Assembly: GCF_051401765.1 (NCBI RefSeq)
Contig: NC_135069.1
Span: 11,076,501-11,140,500 of the forward strand
Origin: Calliopsis andreniformis
Taxonomy: Eukaryota > Arthropoda > Insecta > Hymenoptera > Andrenidae
Direction of reading: 5' to 3'
DNA length: 64,000 bases
Shown here: positions 59,521-64,000 of the stretch, piece by piece
Layout: each line of letters starts with the position of its first letter
Numbering within the stretch: the stretch's first letter is position 1
Program-made: the position numbers and the translations under genes
The notes under the pieces: generated by a model
What the model was told of the DNA's origin: nothing
Seen by the model: the letters and a program-made list of their open reading frames with translations, nothing else
The model's database searches: none

Positions 59521-60539
59521 ATATCGATTAGCGAGCATTTAGGTTTTTGGAAGGATACAGATGCTAATGTGATAGGTAAACATAATTGAAGATTATAGAA
59601 ATTGACGTTGCGTTACCGAAACTTCGGGTACTATACTATCAAAAGAACTCTTAAAGACATTAATTAAATTATCCTACTAAAAATTTTAAAAGGACCTACT
59701 TTATTTGCGTCGATTATCATTTTTATCTGTTTACATGAACAGTAAAAACTTTGCTAAGGAGAACATTAGCTTTAAACCCTTTTTACACATGCATTAGTTG
59801 CTAGATATTAGCGCATAGTACATTCAAGTACAGGATTTATTTGCTATAAACTCGTGATTCGGTGCAAATGAGTAAGACATTCCTTTTCGAGGTCAATTTA
59901 TATGTTAATAATTCATGGCTGTCTCATCAAGAGTAAATATGAAAAAATAAGAGAATATTTGTGTTTCAAAACAAATACTGACAAGTTTATGACAAGAAAA
60001 AGTACCAAGACATGTAATGTTCACATGATATATATAATACTATACTTACATATCATTAGACCATGAATCTTTAAGCATTAATGGGAAATTTCAATACGTA
60101 GGAAAGAATGGAATTTAGATAACATGCAAAAATGTACAAAATAATGAAAGTTATCTACATTTTATAATTGGTGAATGAAACAAATCTTGAATTAGTTTCC
60201 ATTTCTCTAATTCTATTTATGGAAATAGAAATTTGCATAAACATGCGCAGACTAATCATATTAGCATCATTTGATGTTTTGCTAGCTTTAACATGTCTAT
60301 AAAAATTACTCATTGTGGGATGATGAGGGCTAACCTTGTATTCAAATTATGGGACAAAATTCGCACACATGACATAGCCAAGTATTTGTCACCCTTTACT
60401 AACATGGACCCAAATTACTTCGCTATTTAACTAACTCGTTCACAATTATTGAAGATACATTTTCAATGATCCTCAAACACATCACAAGAACGAACAAGGG
60501 GGTTGAACTGACCTATCAGCGTTTAAAATAGTAAATCAC

Positions 60540-61260
60540 GTAAATCATATCGTAGCAGAGATTTAATGCGAACCATATCACAAACATGGCTTGATCCATC
60601 ACTATCTAAAATGAGGGAGGATTTCACAAGTTTATCGAGTCTCTCAATCGGTTCTGTGGTTGCGAATCGCGCGAGTCGGTCGGATAGGTCTGCGATATAC
60701 GTTGGACAGCTCCGCGGATCCATCGTGGCAGCAAAATGTTCGTATAATTTATGCCAATGACGTAGAACGGCTCGGTGTATGTGTACGTGCTTCACCGCGG
60801 TAGGTGGAAGGTGGTGGAAGTAATCACAAGTTTAAAGGGTAAACGGTCGTAAGGTGTGAGGTTAGCGTGAAACCCCTCGAGGTCTCTCGCTGCGCTCAAT
60901 ATTCAACAGGTATTTACATTCGCAAATTGTTTACGTCAGCCCATGATGAAATCTGTCAAGATTTCGTTCCCTCGGCAACTTAACAGCATCCACCTTCTCC
61001 GCCTTCTTCTTCCATTTCTTCTTCGCCTCCTCCACCTTGTGCTACTCTGTCTTCTTTGCGCGCTCTCAGCTCTCTTCCCGGCTCTTCGTTGTCGACGTCA
61101 TTGTGTAAGCTGCCCTTCTCTTTCTCGCGTGCACCCTTCCCCCGGCTAGTAATTACGTCTGGGTATTAATCAAACACGCGCTGAGAAGGAGAAACGCGAG
61201 ATCTTGATTTTCACCACTTACTCACGCCAAGTGGATCCTCCGCTGTCGTAACGTCCAGAT
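60540..61260. other. Intronic GC-rich island with pyrimidine tract
   Basis: About 60985-61140 is strongly pyrimidine-rich on the plus strand (CTTCTTC, CTCCTCC and CTCTC words). The 90-codon minus-strand frame at 60523-60795 and the plus-strand frames show no recognised domain. Candidate regulatory DNA; the CTCTC/GAGAG words could be GAGA-factor sites. Confidence 0.35.
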
Positions 61261-61681
61261 TCGTGCAATTATCAATTTATCCGAGATGCCTACTTACTGG
61301 GAATTGTTTTGGTTTTGATGGGTACAGGTGATCAATTTTGGGATACCTTGCTACTTATACTAGCATTTCTATTAGGCAAATTTGGTCTTCAATTATCCTC
61401 TTTACGCTTTTGTTTCACTTGAATGTTTTTCATCTCAAGCTTTCAATGCTCGTCTTTTTAACTCTTTAGAGTTGTTAAGGCGTTAATTTTTGATAAAATG
61501 TCCCCGTAATTAATATGTTATGTTAATAAAAAAGAATGAGGATCACCTGTTAGCGCTTTCAGCCTGTTCGAAATTGTATACTTACAATTAGACATTTTCG
61601 AAACAAGTTACCTCATTCTGCTCACAGCAGATAACAAGTATAATCTAAGCCTGTTCTTATAATTTTCTTCCTTAATACTTA

Positions 61682-62104
61682 TGCTACTGGCTTCGTTGCG
61701 TCACTCTTAAATAATACACGTTGGTAGTAGAATAAGTTCTAAGTCAAACACGATTTGCTTGAATTATAGACACTTTTAGAACAATTAATAACTCTGAAAC
61801 GAACCTCCAAAATTCAATTATTCTTGACTTTCGTCCTATTTTGATATCTACAGAGTGAGTCAGACAACTGTATCACCTGAATCTTCTTGTACTCTATTTG
61901 TTCTATGAAAAAATGCTTCAAACGAAAGTTAATTAGTATCGAGAGAAGCACACCAAAAACAAGCATACTCTCCATACTAAACAACTTTCATTTAAAACAT
62001 TTTTTGATACAACAAATAATTTACAAGAAAATTCAGGTGAAAATGATGTGACTCACTCTGTATGTAGAATCACCTCTTTCTGACACTTGCTGTCAACCAC
62101 TCTG
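61682..62104. mobile_element. Palindromic MITE family, copy F, interrupted by a nested element
   Basis: The centre (GTAGTAGAATAAGTTCTAAG), inner arm (ACAATTAATAACTCTGAAAC, TTTCGTCCTATTTTGATATC) and outer end (TGTAGAATCACCTCTTTCTG, then CCACTCTG) match copies A, C and E. The right arm is split at a TA by the element at 61851-62060. The left arm is missing or unrecognisable. Confidence 0.75.
61851..62060. mobile_element. Nested palindromic MITE with TA target duplication, 210 bp
   Basis: Begins CAGAGTGAGTCA and ends TGACTCACTCTG region-wise (GTGACTCACTCTG), with TA on both sides (61849-61850 and 62061-62062). The arms are imperfectly complementary over about 90 nt (for example GAATCTTCTTGTA against TTACAAGAAAATTC, and AACGAAAGTT against AACTTTCATTT). 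Size, TA duplication and ends indicate a Tc1/mariner-type MITE. Confidence 0.85.
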
Positions 62105-62169
62105 AACAATTCTCAAAAATCAAGTACCCAGTATCAACACTAGCAGCCACTCAAAATTAGCACCATTCC

Positions 62170-62660
62170 ACTGTTGCCGACTTCACCTTGCCAACTTCTA
62201 TATCTGCTCAGCAAGAACGCACACGCTAAGGTACAGCGATGCTCGTTAACAGGGAAGCCGATTTTATGCCGAATGTATCTGCAGTCAGTAGTGACGATCG
62301 CGGCAGTGGTGGTGGTGGTGGCGACGGGGTTATGCCAGACCGATCCTAATTATAGCGTAACACAAGCGTACCGTATGCCGCGCTTACGTAATTTCACGAT
62401 AATGCGGCTCCAGGCTCCTGCATGCCTCGCCTGCCGATCCAAGCATTCGCGCGGCTGCACCGGCATTATCTACTTGCCTAGGATAATAACATCAGCCACG
62501 ACGATTCGTCCGCGGCCGTAAAAATTGTATTGTCGATACCGCGAGATCCTGACTCCGATTAGATGATCTGGACTGCAAATGCCGGAGAAAGCCCAAGAAT
62601 GGACGATAACGGTGGTAGCGAACGTCAATTACAGTGGAACTGGCTAGAAAGGATAGGAGA
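62170..62660. other. Intronic GC-rich island
   Basis: CG-rich, with a short GTG repeat (about 62306-62321) and a 115-codon plus-strand frame (62174-62521). Its valine run derives from the GTG repeat and no family is recognisable. Candidate regulatory DNA. Confidence 0.3.
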
Positions 62661-64000
62661 ATTGTTTGCTACTAAGCAAAACCAAATGTCTTTGACTTAG
62701 TCTCTAACGTAACTCAAGAATTTTTGATTTACAGAAAAATGTCGTATTATTTATTATAGTTCACAAATTGTTTTCTGATAATTATAATTTGTAAACGGGA
62801 GATTTTTTGAATTTTTTTATTGCTTTAGTATATTAATGATCTTGTAGCTCAAAAATGTATAAAGAACAAGTACTGATGAGTTCTTAGTGAAAGACACATT
62901 TCTACGGGTAATTCATGTAATATAATTCAGTAGATGTGTGGTTTAATAAGTGATACTATGTAACAAGCAAAACTCATTTGTTATAAATAATATTGGGACT
63001 CTATGGTTATGGAAAAATAATTGTAACAGTTTTATTCCTTCTTATACTTAGACTTTTTATTTCATATAGGAAGGTATATCTTTTACTGACTCTGCTCAGT
63101 GATTACGAAAGACTAAAAAGCGACCGACGAATTTAATCACAGGACCCACGGACCCTTATCACCTTTTATATAAACAAACAGTCCTTGATCCAGTAATTGG
63201 AGTTCTAAGAACTACTTCTCCCAAAGAGATTAATTTTTGTCCTTGATAAATATCGCTCGACATATTATTTCAACAAATAATTTCAAGATATAGTAAATAT
63301 AGTAAATTATAATAGTTTATAACGAGAAAATATTGTAGTTCAGTAGAAAGTTGAAGACAGTCAAATCAGTTAAGACGACAATTGGCAAATGATGGATACT
63401 GTTTCAAAAAATTTTATTTTTACTGAATCGGTATGTGAAATCGATGGTCAAAGGTACTTACTGTTATACATACAGTATGTTTCAATATAGACTCATGATT
63501 CACTGTCGCGTTTGTAGCGAGTAATTTGTTTCTGAAATCAGCCTAAGTTTGTGATACTTTGATTTTATCAGAGATGTAAGTACCATTGCTCGCAAGTGAA
63601 ACTCGTTCAATCAAAATATTATCGAGTCATAGTGAATGTAGCTACAATTTTATAATTCGAAACTATGTAAATGTTGAATTACAAAATTAAAGTTGAACGT
63701 CTTAAACGTCTACGACTTTCTTGTTTAAAATGTTATGAGACGCATTCACGTATTCAAATTGCAACTTGAAACATATTTACATGCTACAAAACTCCACTTT
63801 TAATTGAATCCTCCTGCATAAGCACCATTTAATCCGTATGCCAGTAACTCTATCTACCGATTTAAGAGCAATATAAATGAACATAGATAACTAAGTAACG
63901 AAGAAAAAGTGTTAGCAGAAACCATTAGTTCCGTCAGTCATCGATAACGGAGTCAGTAAATGAAAATTACGTGAAGAAGCTGATGATCAGCCATTATTTC
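62661..64000. other. AT-rich sequence, nothing recognised
   Basis: No exon, repeat or mobile element identified to the window end. Confidence 0.55.

Larger units (their letters stand above)
58232..64000 (+). other. Start of the next intron (continues past the window)
   Basis: No further exon continuing the phase-1 frame was recognised up to 64000. The interval holds a TIR element right after the microexon (58271-58934), GC-richer islands (59030-59520, 60540-61260, 62170-62660), a palindromic MITE with a nested element (61682-62104), and AT-rich sequence to the end. Confidence 0.5.

Noticed and set aside
60523..60795. 90-codon minus-strand frame in the second intron
   Set aside because: Looks moderately protein-like but has no recognised domain and overlaps an open plus-strand frame.
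62174..62521. 115-codon plus-strand frame with a hydrophobic valine run, considered as a membrane or secreted protein
   Set aside because: The valine run is a translated GTG repeat and the rest lacks family features.
1..64000. tRNA, rRNA and other structured RNA genes
   Set aside because: Looked for B-box-like GGTTCGA words and cloverleaf context by eye on both strands and found no convincing candidate; a covariance-model search would be decisive.

Overview
This is eukaryotic, AT-rich, gene-poor DNA with almost no long open reading frames. The one supportable gene is split by spliceosomal introns with GT-AG boundaries. The dispersed repeats are short terminal-inverted-repeat (TIR) elements with TTAA or TA target duplications, plus elements with ACAGGGTG-type ends like those I know from bee, ant and wasp genomes. 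I therefore infer an insect, most likely a hymenopteran; the class is fairly safe, the order is inference. I see no bacterial operons, rRNA, tRNA or CRISPR array. || Layout. Positions 1-46688 hold no coding exon I can support. They are AT-rich filler alternating with roughly 200-1200 bp GC-richer, low-repeat islands (for example 2471-2800, 4690-5340, 7700-8125, 21060-21500, 24600-25260, 28780-29300, 30600-31880, 36470-37080, 39420-40260, 41190-41870, 42890-43400, 44320-44820). These are candidates for conserved non-coding or regulatory DNA, or for untranslated first exons. Between them lie many small mobile elements: a palindromic MITE family in at least five copies, a 615-bp piggyBac-like element with TTAA flanks, two elements of about 70 bp with a TTTGCACTCG-like end, several unclassified TIR or foldback elements, a short LINE relic, an 8-bp minisatellite (20602-20850) and a nine-copy 151-bp satellite (38008-39363). 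|| The gene. A plus-strand exon at 46689-46994 carries 104 nt of 5' UTR and the first 67 codons of a His/Pro/Gly-rich protein (MISMELPAHTTQ...). After an 11.2-kb intron comes a 30-nt microexon (58202-58231) in the same phase (1-1), adding ten residues. Coding must continue beyond 64000. The protein part seen has no diagnostic domain. A transcription regulator is likely from composition, and a LIM-only (LMO/Beadex-like) N-terminus is my best but unproven guess. The large introns, GC-rich islands and absence of other genes fit the long 5' region and introns of a developmentally regulated gene. || Reading. Most of the window is either regulatory sequence for this gene or neutral sequence colonised by DNA transposons. 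No previously undescribed multi-gene system is visible. The most distinctive items are the in-frame microexon, the satellite with two alternating monomer types, the palindromic MITE family with a clean nested insertion, the TTAA-type elements (one ending 88 bp before the coding exon), and GC-rich islands that share E-box and GGAATTA modules.
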